Below are positions 17,876-26,312 of a stretch of 64,000 nt of DNA, one piece after another. The first letter of the stretch is position 1, and each line of letters starts with the position of its first letter. The notes below the pieces were generated by a model that did no database searches, was not told the origin of the DNA, and saw nothing but the letters and a program-made list of their open reading frames with translations. The translations under genes and the position numbers were made by a program. The stretch lies in contig CAYJFK010000004.1 in NCBI GenBank assembly GCA_964369475.1, positions 8,563-72,562 on the forward strand, in the 5' to 3' direction. The stretch is from CAYJFK01 sp964369475 (GTDB lineage Bacteria > Bacillota > Clostridia > Oscillospirales > Feifaniaceae).

Positions 17876-18893
17876 TCACGGCATCCTCCCCTCCTCTTGA
17901 AACTACAATCTCACCGGCATCTTCCAGTGTACGTATAACATTAACGATCTTCTGCTGTGCATCTTCAACATCCTTAAGACGCACGTTGCGTAAAAATTCC
18001 ATATCCTCCAAAATATTCTCTCTCGCACGGGAGGACACGTTGCTGAGCATAAGCTCCTTGACTTCCTCGTTCGAGCCCTTGATGGCAATTGTAAGGTCCT
18101 GCACATCGACATCTCGAAGGATACGCTGAATTGTCATATCGTCGAGCTTTGTAATGTCCTCGAAAACGAACATTAGCTTTCTGATGTTGTCGGATAGCTC
18201 CGGATCTGTCTTTCCAAGTTCGTCGAATATGAACTTCTCTGTCGTTCTGTCTGTCTGGTTCATAACTTCGGCTACGTAGTTTATGCCACCAACCTCTGTC
18301 ATATCGACAGAAACCATAGTCGAGAAACGCTTTTCTACTATTGATTCCACCACAGCAACGATCTCAGGCGATACGCTCTCGATAGTTGCAATACGTTTGA
18401 TTAGGTCTATTTGCAATTCCTTTGGCAGTTCCGATATGATTTTAGATGCCTGTTCCGCTCTAACATAGGAGAGTACCAATGCTATCGTTTGCGGATACTC
18501 GTTTTGTATCATCATCATCATATTTTTCGAATTTGCCTTGCGTGTAAACTCAAACGCCCTTGTCTGCATCGAGGCCGAGATTCTGTCGATATAGTTTGCC
18601 GCAACCTCTGCTCCGAATGCCTTTTCCAGAACATCTCTGGCGTAGATAACGCCGCCTTCAGATATTACCTTTTGTGTTATGCAAAGCCCGTAAAAATCTT
18701 CTATAATGGCTTGAAGTTCTTCAGGCGACATGCGTTCCATCTTTGCTATTTCTATCGAGAGTTTTTCAACTTCTTCCTCGTTAAGAAATCTAAATATACT
18801 GGAAGCATACTCCGAGCCGAGCGCCACAATAATGGCGGCCGCTTTTCCTGTACTTGTTAACGGTCTTGGTGTTGTAGCTGTTGCCGCCGGCAT
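17868..18893 (-). CDS. fliG: Flagellar switch protein FliG
   Basis: 341 residues in the FliG N-middle-C layout. STGKAAAIIVALGSEYASSIFRFLNEEEVEKLSIEIAKM marks the N-domain, NEYPQTIALVLSYVRAEQASKIISELP the middle EHPQ-type motif, and MFVFEDITKLDDMTIQRILRDVDVQDLTIAIKGSNEEVKELMLSNVSSRARENILEDME the charged torque-generating C-domain. The ATG overlaps the end of fliF (ATGA). FliG bridges the MS ring and FliM and receives torque from MotA. Confidence 0.97.
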   Translation of the reverse strand: MPAATATTPRPLTSTGKAAAIIVALGSEYASSIFRFLNEEEVEKLSIEIAKMERMSPEELQAIIEDFYGLCITQKVISEGGVIYARDVLEKAFGAEVAANYIDRISASMQTRAFEFTRKANSKNMMMMIQNEYPQTIALVLSYVRAEQASKIISELPKELQIDLIKRIATIESVSPEIVAVVESIVEKRFSTMVSVDMTEVGGINYVAEVMNQTDRTTEKFIFDELGKTDPELSDNIRKLMFVFEDITKLDDMTIQRILRDVDVQDLTIAIKGSNEEVKELMLSNVSSRARENILEDMEFLRNVRLKDVEDAQQKIVNVIRTLEDAGEIVVSRGGEDAVIA

Positions 18894-20551
18894 TAATCGT
18901 CACCCTCCCTCATCCACGAGCGTAGTAGACTTGCGGTAATTTCCGGATTAGCCTTTGCAAAGTCTCTAACTTCGTTCATAATAGCATCTTCCTTGGGATT
19001 TGCATCGGCAAGTGCTGCATTTGCAAGTTGCTTCTTGTAGTCGTCAATCTCGTTTTGAGCCGCTTCAAGCGCTGCCTGTTCTGCAAGCTGTGCTTCGAGT
19101 ATCGCTTGTTCTGCTCTTTCCTCTGCCTTTTTCTTGCTACGTCTCATAAGAATAAAGACAATTATAATTATTACAAGTAGCGAGACACCTGCTATTGCGA
19201 ATATCCACCACGGGAATCCAAAGATCAGCGGCCCTACATCGACCGGTGTTTCCTCCTCAGGCGGAGTTTCGTCGGGGTAGTATTCAGAAACAAATATAAG
19301 TTCGGGAGGAATGTCTACACTTGTCGAAATAAGGCTTGTAAGCTCCTCACGTCTTGCAGCTGTAAAATTTTCGTCGTTAACAAGAACAGATACAGTAGCC
19401 CTTTCAAGTAGCGCATTGCCTCGCTCTATCTGAGTCTTTATGTAGGAATAGTCAAAATCTGTGCTCCATGTGTAGTAGGCAGTATCACCGTCGGGATCGG
19501 GGTTTACATAGCTGTAATCGGGAACATCTGTGTTTAGCTCCTCCCCTACAATTCCTTCTACGGGGATCTCTGCACCGTTTACGCCGTATGCACCTTGAGT
19601 ATGTGTTGCAAAGCCCTCTTGATCTCCATTCTCGTCTGCCGGTGTTTCGAGCAGTTCGAGTTGCTCTGTCATCATGGAGTCGTAGTTAATTGTAACCTTA
19701 GCGGTTGCAACAACTCCGCCGTCTCCGTATCTTGGAGTTAAGAGTTTTTCAATGTTGTCCTCGATCCTGCTTTGAACGACCTCCTCAAATTCGAGGTTTT
19801 GTTCAAATGTCAATCCATTTTCATCTTGAACGCCTGCCGTTTCGACAGTAGCTCCGTGAAGTTCAAGCGATGTAGCAGCATCGACAACCGTTACATCTTC
19901 GGGCAACATGTTTATAACGCTTGCCGCCACAAGATTTTTTATTGTTGTAACCTGAGCGGGAGATAATGTCGTACCACCACTTAGCGTTAGCAGTACACCT
20001 GCCGTAGGTCTTACTGTGCCTTCTGCTTGCTCCCATACATATCCTGTACTCTCAGGGACTGTTATTGTAACAGCGGCAGAAACAACTCCGCTCATTCTCG
20101 ATAAAATTTGCTGAATTCTATCCTGCGTTTGGAATGTATCCCACATTTCACGATCGCTCTCGGTCGCCGTCATTCCAGCATTTTGCCCATATGTATCATA
20201 TGCAAGAGGCGACTGGGGATATCCCTCGCTTGCAAGGTATAATAGCCAAATATCAACCTCGTTTGCAGGTACTAAAATTTCCCCGAGTTCGTTTCTCTCG
20301 GGGGAAGCGCCTGCCATTAAGAGCGATTGATATATCTCGGCAGATTCTGTCGGCGTTAGGTTGCCGTACAAAACTTCGTATTGCGCACTGTTTTCGTTAA
20401 GGTAAAAGGTACCCAAAGCGGCCAAGATGACAATACCTGCTACAACCGCAAAAAGAAAAGTCTTCTTCTTTTTTGGCATTTCGGTATAGTAGGTCTTGGC
20501 CTTCGTTAGAGTATCTTTTGAGAAAAATTCTTTTATATTTTGAAAATTCAC
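18893..20551 (-). CDS. fliF: Flagellar MS-ring protein FliF
   Basis: 552 residues. A membrane span at about residues 32-49 is followed by YscJ/FliF ring-building domains (YEVLYGNLTPTESAEIYQSLLMAGASPERNELGEILVPANEVDIWLLYLASEGYP). A long extracytoplasmic acidic region, a second membrane span near 447-468 (WWIFAIAGVSLLVIIIIVFIL) and a cytoplasmic tail ending EITASLLRSWMREGDD, the FliG-binding segment, complete it. It forms the base plate of the basal body. It overlaps fliG at its 3' end. Confidence 0.97.
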   Translation of the reverse strand: MNFQNIKEFFSKDTLTKAKTYYTEMPKKKKTFLFAVVAGIVILAALGTFYLNENSAQYEVLYGNLTPTESAEIYQSLLMAGASPERNELGEILVPANEVDIWLLYLASEGYPQSPLAYDTYGQNAGMTATESDREMWDTFQTQDRIQQILSRMSGVVSAAVTITVPESTGYVWEQAEGTVRPTAGVLLTLSGGTTLSPAQVTTIKNLVAASVINMLPEDVTVVDAATSLELHGATVETAGVQDENGLTFEQNLEFEEVVQSRIEDNIEKLLTPRYGDGGVVATAKVTINYDSMMTEQLELLETPADENGDQEGFATHTQGAYGVNGAEIPVEGIVGEELNTDVPDYSYVNPDPDGDTAYYTWSTDFDYSYIKTQIERGNALLERATVSVLVNDENFTAARREELTSLISTSVDIPPELIFVSEYYPDETPPEEETPVDVGPLIFGFPWWIFAIAGVSLLVIIIIVFILMRRSKKKAEERAEQAILEAQLAEQAALEAAQNEIDDYKKQLANAALADANPKEDAIMNEVRDFAKANPEITASLLRSWMREGDD

Positions 20552-20621
20552 AACATTACTCCACTCTCTTACAATTTAGACTTTCGGGCTCACCTGCCCA
20601 TAGCGTACTTTAACTTTAATG

Positions 20622-20936
20622 TTAAACCTGCATTTGAATGATCTCTTTGTATGCGGAAATCACTCTACTTGTGAGCTGAACTGTTGTTTGTAATAGTGCG
20701 GTAGCCTTTTGTGAGTTAATTTGAATTTGTGCAAGGTCGTCTACATTTCCTGTTGCAAGTCTAATGTTATCTGCCGCCGAGACAGCCTCTGCCTCTATTA
20801 CTTGAGATATGGCATCGTCTAAAACCGATTGAAACGGAACATGCGTCCCCACTGTATTTGCTATCGGTGCGCTGATTTGTTCGTTACCGAAGGACATTTT
20901 CTCGATCGGAGAAATCTGTGTAAAAAATACTGACAT
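20622..20936 (-). CDS. fliE: Flagellar hook-basal body protein FliE; first gene of the operon
   Basis: 104 residues. The C-terminal half (FQSVLDDAISQVIEAEAVSAADNIRLATGNVDDLAQIQINSQKATALLQTTVQLTSRVISAYKEIIQMQV) is diagnostic for FliE, the adaptor between the MS ring and the rod. A GGAGG site sits 7 bases before the ATG. In most Firmicutes flgB and flgC precede fliE; here the upstream 669 bp contain no gene, so the rod genes must lie elsewhere. Confidence 0.95.
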   Translation of the reverse strand: MSVFFTQISPIEKMSFGNEQISAPIANTVGTHVPFQSVLDDAISQVIEAEAVSAADNIRLATGNVDDLAQIQINSQKATALLQTTVQLTSRVISAYKEIIQMQV

Positions 20937-21545
20937 TTCTAAACCTCCATAACGGCAAAGTTAGCCTTGCCTTAATTTTATTGTAGGAAATGCGAAGTGC
21001 AAGTGGCACGCATTTTATCAAACCCCTTGCTGTTCTAAGCAATATTAAATAATGCAAAAGTGGCAATATCCGCATTTATATTTAAATTATATTCATTTGA
21101 AGCAAATCGTATAATACAAAATAAAAATACAAAACCGTACTTAAACACCACTTAATAACATTATAACTAAAAATTCACATAAAATCAAGAAAAACATCAT
21201 AAATAGTATAAAATTGACAAAATGTACATAAACTGCTTAATTTTACCCATTATAAGCTCAGTTGGAAAATTATATTAGTTTTATTGAGTAATAACTTGCT
21301 GTAATAATGTCATAGTTTTTTGACAATACTTTAAAATTTCTTAAACAAGGGTTATATTTGTTTTAAAAAATTACGTTATGCATCGTTGTTTTTGTATTTT
21401 ATTGTCAAATATTATTTTAATTATAGTAAACAAATGATTACAAGTAATCTTAATGTATATTTTTATACAACTTTAGTCTGCATAAAAATGTATAACTTTC
21501 TATTCAATAAAATAGAATTATACGTTTTTTTTCATTATCGTTGCC
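20937..21545. other. AT-rich gene-free region upstream of the flagellar operon
   Basis: This 609-bp stretch, strongly AT-rich between about 21050 and 21545, should carry the flagellar operon promoter reading leftwards. I found no convincing -35/-10 pair with correct spacing and no clear sigma-D site. A TATAAT on the minus strand near 21080-21100 lacks a recognisable -35. No ORF, tRNA or repeat is visible. Confidence 0.5.
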
Positions 21546-21595
21546 AATAATAAACAAAATCCAAAGGATATATCCTCTGGATTTTGTTTATTATT
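21546..21595. terminator. Long palindromic terminator after the aldolase operon
   Basis: Perfect 17-bp arms (AATAATAAACAAAATCC at 21546-21562 and its complement at 21579-21595). The 16-base loop contains a further palindrome, AGGATATATCCT. It lies 10 bp beyond the aldolase stop codon and is T-rich on either strand, so it may act in both directions. Confidence 0.75.
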
Positions 21596-21605
21596 TCATC
21601 GCTTA

Positions 21606-22265
21606 TTAGTTTTTCGGAACTCCTGCATCGCCATATGTTTTAAATAGCACAAGATGCTTTTCCATTTCTTCTTCCGAGAGCAGTACAGGCTCTAAGCCCA
21701 TTGCTCTAACCTGCCAGTAAAGTTGGCAGCAATACTCGATTTCCTCAAGCTTCTTAAATGCATTTGCAGCATCTCTGCCGCCTGCTATTACACCGTGGTT
21801 TGCCATGATAGCAGCAAAGCGATCCTTCATAGCAACAACAACATTCTCTGCAAGCTCTTTTGTGCCGAATGTCGCATACTCTGCGCAACGGATGTCCTTA
21901 CCTGCAAGAGCAATGAGGTAATGTAGCGAAGGAAGGCCAATTCTTAGGCAGGAAAGAGTAGTAGCATAGTTTGTGTGAGCATGGATAACGCTGTTCATCT
22001 CAGGACGATCTACAAGTAGCATACGATGTAGTTCATGCTCTGTCGAAGGCTTGAAGGGAGCTTCTACAATCTCGCCGTCGAGAGTTAGAATAGCAACTTC
22101 TTCAGGCTTAATTGTAAAGTAGTCCTTGCCCGAGGGGGATAGTGCGTAGTAACCGAGTTCACGGTTAACAACACTAACATTTCCGCCCGTTCCCTTTGTT
22201 AGTCCCGATGTAATAAGTTTCTTACCGTATTCAACAACGGCTTCACGTTCTGTTTGCATTAGCAT
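21606..22265 (-). CDS. Class II aldolase (fuculose-phosphate aldolase / ribulose-phosphate epimerase family)
   Basis: 219 residues. Zinc-site residues H95 and H97 (IHAHTNY) and H157 (MANHGVI) and catalytic E76 (PSTEHELH) match L-fuculose-1-phosphate aldolase spacing. The phosphate-binding stretch KGTGGNVSV near residue 25 is present. The family splits or epimerises phosphorylated ketoses. It is last in a four-gene operon after a 2-hydroxyacid dehydrogenase and an FGGY kinase, so it probably cleaves the kinase product. The true substrate cannot be told from sequence. Confidence 0.88.
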   Translation of the reverse strand: MLMQTEREAVVEYGKKLITSGLTKGTGGNVSVVNRELGYYALSPSGKDYFTIKPEEVAILTLDGEIVEAPFKPSTEHELHRMLLVDRPEMNSVIHAHTNYATTLSCLRIGLPSLHYLIALAGKDIRCAEYATFGTKELAENVVVAMKDRFAAIMANHGVIAGGRDAANAFKKLEEIEYCCQLYWQVRAMGLEPVLLSEEEMEKHLVLFKTYGDAGVPKN

Positions 22266-22302
22266 AAGTTGTGCACCTCTTTATATAAATTTTTGGGTAT
22301 AA

Positions 22303-23334
22303 CTATCTCTTTGCGAATAGTAGCGGCTCTCCCTTTAGGAAACGATGAACTTCTGCAACTGCCATTTTTGTATGGTTTATCATGGAATCCTCTGCGGCTC
22401 CTGAAATGTGCGGCATGATAAGAACATTGTCAAGCTCGCCCGTAACAAAGGGATGGTTAACATCTAACGGCTCATTTTCAAACACGTCAAGTGCCGCACC
22501 GCCAATAATGCCCCTTCTAAGCGCCTCGATTAGATCCTTTTCCACGACGACATTGCCACGACCGTTGTTTATAAAAAACGCCGAAGGCTTCATTTTCTCA
22601 AACTCGCCCATAGCAAACATGCCGGTCGTTGCCTCAGAAGGCTTAACATGGCAGGAAACAAAATCGGATTCTGCAAGTAGCGTGTCGAAATCGACCTTGC
22701 GAATACCCGGCTCTTCCACATCTATATCATTTGCATATGGGTCGAAAATATTTAGATGCATACCAAATCCCTGATGGGCAATCCTACCGACACGACGACC
22801 GATAGAGCCGTATCCGACAATGCCCAGCGTGCGTCCCTTTAGCTGTACACCTTGCAGTTCTCTGTAAGGCGAACGACCGTTAACAACGCCCCATGTTACG
22901 TCCTTCTTTTGGGGTACCGGTTCTTTCGAGATGTATGTACCGTCCATCATGCCCCTCATTGCCTGAGGGATTTTACGGGAGATCATAAGCATTAGAGTAA
23001 TTGCAAATTCTGCTGTGCAGTCGGAATTTCTTCCCGGACTGTAAACAACGGGAATTCCACGCTCTTTAGCGGCCGCAATGTCTACATTAAGAGGGTTAGA
23101 TCTTGCGCATACAATAAGTTTTAGATCCTTAGCGGCGTTAATTACCTCTGCTGTTACAGTGTCGTAGCTTGTAACATAGATCTCGCAACCTTGCAGAAGC
23201 TCTATTTGCTCCTCTGCTCCAAGGCGAACATTGCTAAGTCTCCAGCCCGCTTCTTTAACATCGCACATCTCGTATAGAGGTGCTAAACTGTTTTCGTCTA
23301 CCTCAGCGGTAAGCAGTAGCTTTGGTTTGTTCAT
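22303..23334 (-). CDS. NAD-dependent 2-hydroxyacid dehydrogenase (phosphoglycerate dehydrogenase-like)
   Basis: 343 residues. Rossmann motif TLGIVGYGSIGRRVGRIA, catalytic Arg in NNGRGNVV, Glu in DVFENEPL and His in MPHISGAAED are all present. There is no ACT domain, and a separate serA lies at 52278, so this is unlikely to be the serine-pathway enzyme. Linkage to a sugar kinase and aldolase suggests it oxidises or reduces a sugar-derived acid. It is 17 bp after the kinase and 37 bp before the aldolase. Confidence 0.85.
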   Translation of the reverse strand: MNKPKLLLTAEVDENSLAPLYEMCDVKEAGWRLSNVRLGAEEQIELLQGCEIYVTSYDTVTAEVINAAKDLKLIVCARSNPLNVDIAAAKERGIPVVYSPGRNSDCTAEFAITLMLMISRKIPQAMRGMMDGTYISKEPVPQKKDVTWGVVNGRSPYRELQGVQLKGRTLGIVGYGSIGRRVGRIAHQGFGMHLNIFDPYANDIDVEEPGIRKVDFDTLLAESDFVSCHVKPSEATTGMFAMGEFEKMKPSAFFINNGRGNVVVEKDLIEALRRGIIGGAALDVFENEPLDVNHPFVTGELDNVLIMPHISGAAEDSMINHTKMAVAEVHRFLKGEPLLFAKR

Positions 23335-23351
23335 TCTTTTCTCCTTTTATT

Positions 23352-24881
23352 TTATTTTCCACCTAACAAAAATGCCGCCCTGTCGTCCCAGTAGCCTACG
23401 ACATTTTCTCTTAGGTTCTTATATACATTATATAGTTCCATAAAACGTTTGTGGTTTTCCTTGTTTGGCATATACGAACGCTCTATCTGCGCAACATTAC
23501 CTGCAATCTCGACAGGGTCGCTGTACAGTCCGCAGGCAACACCTGCCGCTATTGCCGCACCCTTTGCCGCAAGCTCTTTTTCGGCCGTTATGCACATTTC
23601 CATGTCGAGGCAGTCTGCAAGCATCTGCACCCAAAACGGACTTGTAGCACCGCCACCCGACAAAAATACTCTCCCTTCAAGCTTTCCGAAGTTTGCAAGG
23701 CAGTCGTAAGAGGAAAGCACAACACCTTCGTAAACCGAGCGAAGCATCTGCTCTCTTGTTGTCGTCGATTTTAGCCCCGAAAAGCTTCCGCTTGCCTTTT
23801 CATTAATAAATGGGGCACGCTCTCCAGATACACTTGTATAGGGATGGAACATAACCCCCTTCGATCCAATCGGTATCTTCGATAGCGGATCTTCAAGCGC
23901 TGTAACAAAATCAGGATCAAACCCCGGTATGCCATACAAAATCGAAAGTGCCCAGTTTAGGTTTGGCGTACCTGCCATAGTGCCGAGCAGACGAGAGAAA
24001 AGCCCCTCTTTACAGTTGGCCTCCCAACTAATGCCTGTCTTCTCGCTCGGGCTGTACCCCTGCGTTATGACCTGATGCATTAGTGTAGTACCCATTGTAA
24101 TGCATATATCGCCCTTATTAACAGCGCCCACACCGAGTGATGCCGATATAAGGTCGAGCATTCCTGTCGCAACGGGCGTGCCCTTTGCAAGGCCTGTAAG
24201 CTCTGCCGCTTCCTCTGTAATTCGTCCTGCCATGTCGCAAGGATTTAGAACAGGAGGGATTAAATCGGTAAGTTCCGGCACTCCGAGCTCTTCAAAAAGT
24301 GCCGATGCAGGCTTCATTGTATTTAGATCAAGCAGCGAGGTAGAGGCGTCCGACTTGTCGGTGGCGGCCTCTCCTGTCAGCATAAATCTTATGTAGTCTT
24401 TACAAAAGAAAAGGCGCTTTGCCTTTTTGAGCATCTTGCCGTCGTACCTTGCGGCATGTACCACCTGTGAAATGGTAGTACCCGACTTTGGCAGACCGCC
24501 AATAGTCATGTTTAGCTTTTTTTCCATGTCCTCGAGCTGTCTTATGGCAAGAGCGGTCTCCTTTGCACGACCGTCATTCCAAAGGCGAGCCATTGCAACT
24601 GGGTCGTCGTGATCATCCACAAGCCATAGACCTTCACCCTGACCTGACACGCCGACACCGAGCACATCTTCCGCCTTAGCGCCCGATTGCTCCATAACTC
24701 TGCGTATACAGCGGCAGACTACCTGCCACAGTTCGAGCATGTCCTGCTCTGACCTATCAGGCGACGGATTGTACACTTTATTATCAGCGGCATAAGAGCT
24801 TATCTCCTTGCCGACTTCGTCAAACATAACGGCCTTAACACGGCTTGTGCCAATGTCAATACCGATCAAACGCCCACTCAT
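23352..24881 (-). CDS. FGGY-family carbohydrate kinase (xylulokinase-like)
   Basis: 509 residues. N-terminal phosphate motif GIDIGTSRVKAVMFD and C-terminal FGGY motif VFLSGGGATSPFWVQMLADCLDM bracket a typical two-domain sugar kinase. SGQGEGLWLVD and DKSDASTSLLDL resemble xylulokinase-type substrate regions. Its start overlaps the upstream C_GCAxxG_C_C gene stop (ATGA, 24878-24881). It would phosphorylate a ketose, polyol or related compound feeding the aldolase. No dedicated transporter or regulator lies in the operon. Confidence 0.88.
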   Translation of the reverse strand: MSGRLIGIDIGTSRVKAVMFDEVGKEISSYAADNKVYNPSPDRSEQDMLELWQVVCRCIRRVMEQSGAKAEDVLGVGVSGQGEGLWLVDDHDDPVAMARLWNDGRAKETALAIRQLEDMEKKLNMTIGGLPKSGTTISQVVHAARYDGKMLKKAKRLFFCKDYIRFMLTGEAATDKSDASTSLLDLNTMKPASALFEELGVPELTDLIPPVLNPCDMAGRITEEAAELTGLAKGTPVATGMLDLISASLGVGAVNKGDICITMGTTLMHQVITQGYSPSEKTGISWEANCKEGLFSRLLGTMAGTPNLNWALSILYGIPGFDPDFVTALEDPLSKIPIGSKGVMFHPYTSVSGERAPFINEKASGSFSGLKSTTTREQMLRSVYEGVVLSSYDCLANFGKLEGRVFLSGGGATSPFWVQMLADCLDMEMCITAEKELAAKGAAIAAGVACGLYSDPVEIAGNVAQIERSYMPNKENHKRFMELYNVYKNLRENVVGYWDDRAAFLLGGK

Positions 24882-25318
24882 AGCGATAACATGTCTTCAA
24901 GAATGTCTATTGTGTCCTTCATTGCCTTGGCACATACCACTCTGTGAAGATCTTTTTCCTTATTTGCAGCCTGTCCTTCGGGGGTCGTTAGGTCTACGCC
25001 TAACAAATCTTTGCAATCAAACGCATATCCGCAATCGGCAAAGCGTTTCATAAACTCACGGGCAATAGGACCTGATGCCTTCTTTGTTTCTACGTCGCCG
25101 GGGACTATCTGTGCGTATTTTAAACCGAGCGCCATAAGGCCGCCTGTTACAAGGCCACATGCCTTTCCGCATTTCATGCCACCACCCATAAGAGCCGATA
25201 GCTTTCTTGCCGATATAATATCGACATCGAAATCGTCGCAAAAAACTTCAAGAACAACTTGGGAACATGAAAAATTGTCGTTTAGCATTAGAGAAGATGC
25301 AGTTTCAAATCTGTTCAT
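24878..25318 (-). CDS. C_GCAxxG_C_C family protein (probable redox/metal protein)
   Basis: 146 residues with the family's cysteine pattern: FSCSQVVLEVFCDDF near residue 18, MGGGMKCGKACGLVTGG around 44-60, FADCGYAFDCKDLLG near 95, and RVVCAKAM near 128. The family is thought to bind a metal or cofactor and often sits near oxidoreductases. It is the first gene of the kinase-dehydrogenase-aldolase operon, under a strong promoter, and is coupled to the kinase by an ATGA overlap. Its function is unknown. Confidence 0.82.
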   Translation of the reverse strand: MNRFETASSLMLNDNFSCSQVVLEVFCDDFDVDIISARKLSALMGGGMKCGKACGLVTGGLMALGLKYAQIVPGDVETKKASGPIAREFMKRFADCGYAFDCKDLLGVDLTTPEGQAANKEKDLHRVVCAKAMKDTIDILEDMLSL

Positions 25319-25348
25319 AGTAACCCCCTATTAATTATATTGTATATT

Positions 25349-25377
25349 ATTATACTGCAAACGGCGCACATCGTCAA
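25349..25377 (-). promoter_or_regulatory. Sigma-A promoter of the kinase/aldolase operon
   Basis: On the minus strand TTGACG, 17 bases, TATAAT, about 30 bp before the first ATG of the operon. A palindrome TAGCATAATATGCTA (25399-25413) lies just upstream, between this promoter and the divergent amidase genes, and could be an operator. Confidence 0.8.
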
Positions 25378-25466
25378 CAGTAACGAGGCTTTGTAGCCTA
25401 GCATAATATGCTAAGAGAAGCATTGCTTTGTTATGTTCTAATTGCATTTTAAAGGAGGATAACCGC

Positions 25467-25667
25467 ATGTCTAAATCGTTTGACGTGATAAACAGGTTGA
25501 TAAATACAGGAAATCCGCTCCCCCCGCTCTACGGCGAGGGCTCTTGCAAGCGAAAAAAGCCGCCTTTGCCCGACTGCCCCGGTATAAGGAGGCTTTATTT
25601 TTACGACAGTTTACCACCCGAACTGTTATGGCTTGGGGTAACGGTCTCGAGGTGCAAAAAGAAATGA
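25467..25667 (+). CDS. Small hypothetical protein coupled to the amidase
   Basis: 66 residues from the ATG at 25467 (MSKSFDVINRLINTGN), preceded by a full AAAGGAGG site at the right distance. Its TGA overlaps the amidase ATG (ATGA, 25664-25667). The sequence is Pro/Lys-rich, with no membrane span or known motif. The strong ribosome site and the coupling argue for real translation. It could instead be a leader ORF whose only job is to deliver ribosomes to the amidase. Confidence 0.5.
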   Translation: MSKSFDVINRLINTGNPLPPLYGEGSCKRKKPPLPDCPGIRRLYFYDSLPPELLWLGVTVSRCKKK

Positions 25668-26194
25668 GTATAATCTTTCTCGACCCAGGTCACGGCGGAA
25701 AATGGCGTGGCGAATGTGCACAAGGGCTAAAGGAGAGCAGGCAAAATCTATGCATTTCCAATAAAGTTGCACGAATTTTGGAAGAACAAGGGCAGACAGT
25801 CCACTGTTCCCACAGAGGCGACAGCAGATTACCTCCCGAGAGCCGTGTTGCCGTCGTCAAAAGGCTCGAGCCGACCTTGCTTGTAATAATCCACCACAGC
25901 CGAAGAAATATCCCACATTTTGCCTGTGTAAGCGGTATGGTGGGAGCAGGCGAAAAAAGCAAACTGCTTGCCAAGCACATGACCGACAGGCTTTCCGCCG
26001 CAGGGCTAAAGGTGCGTGGTCTGCCCTGTTTTAAAGAGCGCTCAGGCGATGTGCTCGGCGTTCAAGAAAAGGGTCGTCGAGCAGGCATTGTTGTCGAGTT
26101 CCCTCTTTGCATTAGATGCGTCAACTGCAGAGATCAATATGCCGAGGCTGTCGCACTTGGAATAATAGATTATATTGACAAATCTTCCTATTAA
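25664..26194 (+). CDS. N-acetylmuramoyl-L-alanine amidase (Amidase_3)
   Basis: 176 residues starting MSIIFLDPGHGG. Zinc ligands are the His in DPGHGG, the Glu in GLKESRQN and the first His of LLVIIHHS. The catalytic Glu is in GIVVEFPL. It is the bare catalytic domain with no signal peptide, SPOR or binding repeats. A longer in-frame start at 25544 is possible but has no ribosome site, whereas 25664 overlaps the stop of the preceding small ORF. It would hydrolyse the MurNAc-L-Ala bond, though export is not evident. Confidence 0.83.
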   Translation: MSIIFLDPGHGGKWRGECAQGLKESRQNLCISNKVARILEEQGQTVHCSHRGDSRLPPESRVAVVKRLEPTLLVIIHHSRRNIPHFACVSGMVGAGEKSKLLAKHMTDRLSAAGLKVRGLPCFKERSGDVLGVQEKGRRAGIVVEFPLCIRCVNCRDQYAEAVALGIIDYIDKSSY

Positions 26195-26203
26195 ATGTAG
26201 TAT
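26175..26203 (+). promoter_or_regulatory. Promoter of the AI-2E family gene
   Basis: TTGACA at 26175-26180, a 17-base spacer, then TAGTAT at 26198-26203. It overlaps the last codons of the amidase gene and lies about 110 bp before the next start codon. Confidence 0.6.
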
Positions 26204-26312
26204 ATTGTAGTAGGGGCGAGAAATCCCCCTCGCACGGCAAAATTCAGATATATAAAAGGATATTTTGCCTGTATTATGTCAACGATATGCTCACAGGAGG
26301 GATGCTCAATAT

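Noticed and set aside
22303..23334. Assignment as the biosynthetic SerA
   Set aside because: A complete serA with an ACT domain is present at 52278 in an operon with serC; this copy lacks ACT and sits with a sugar kinase and aldolase.
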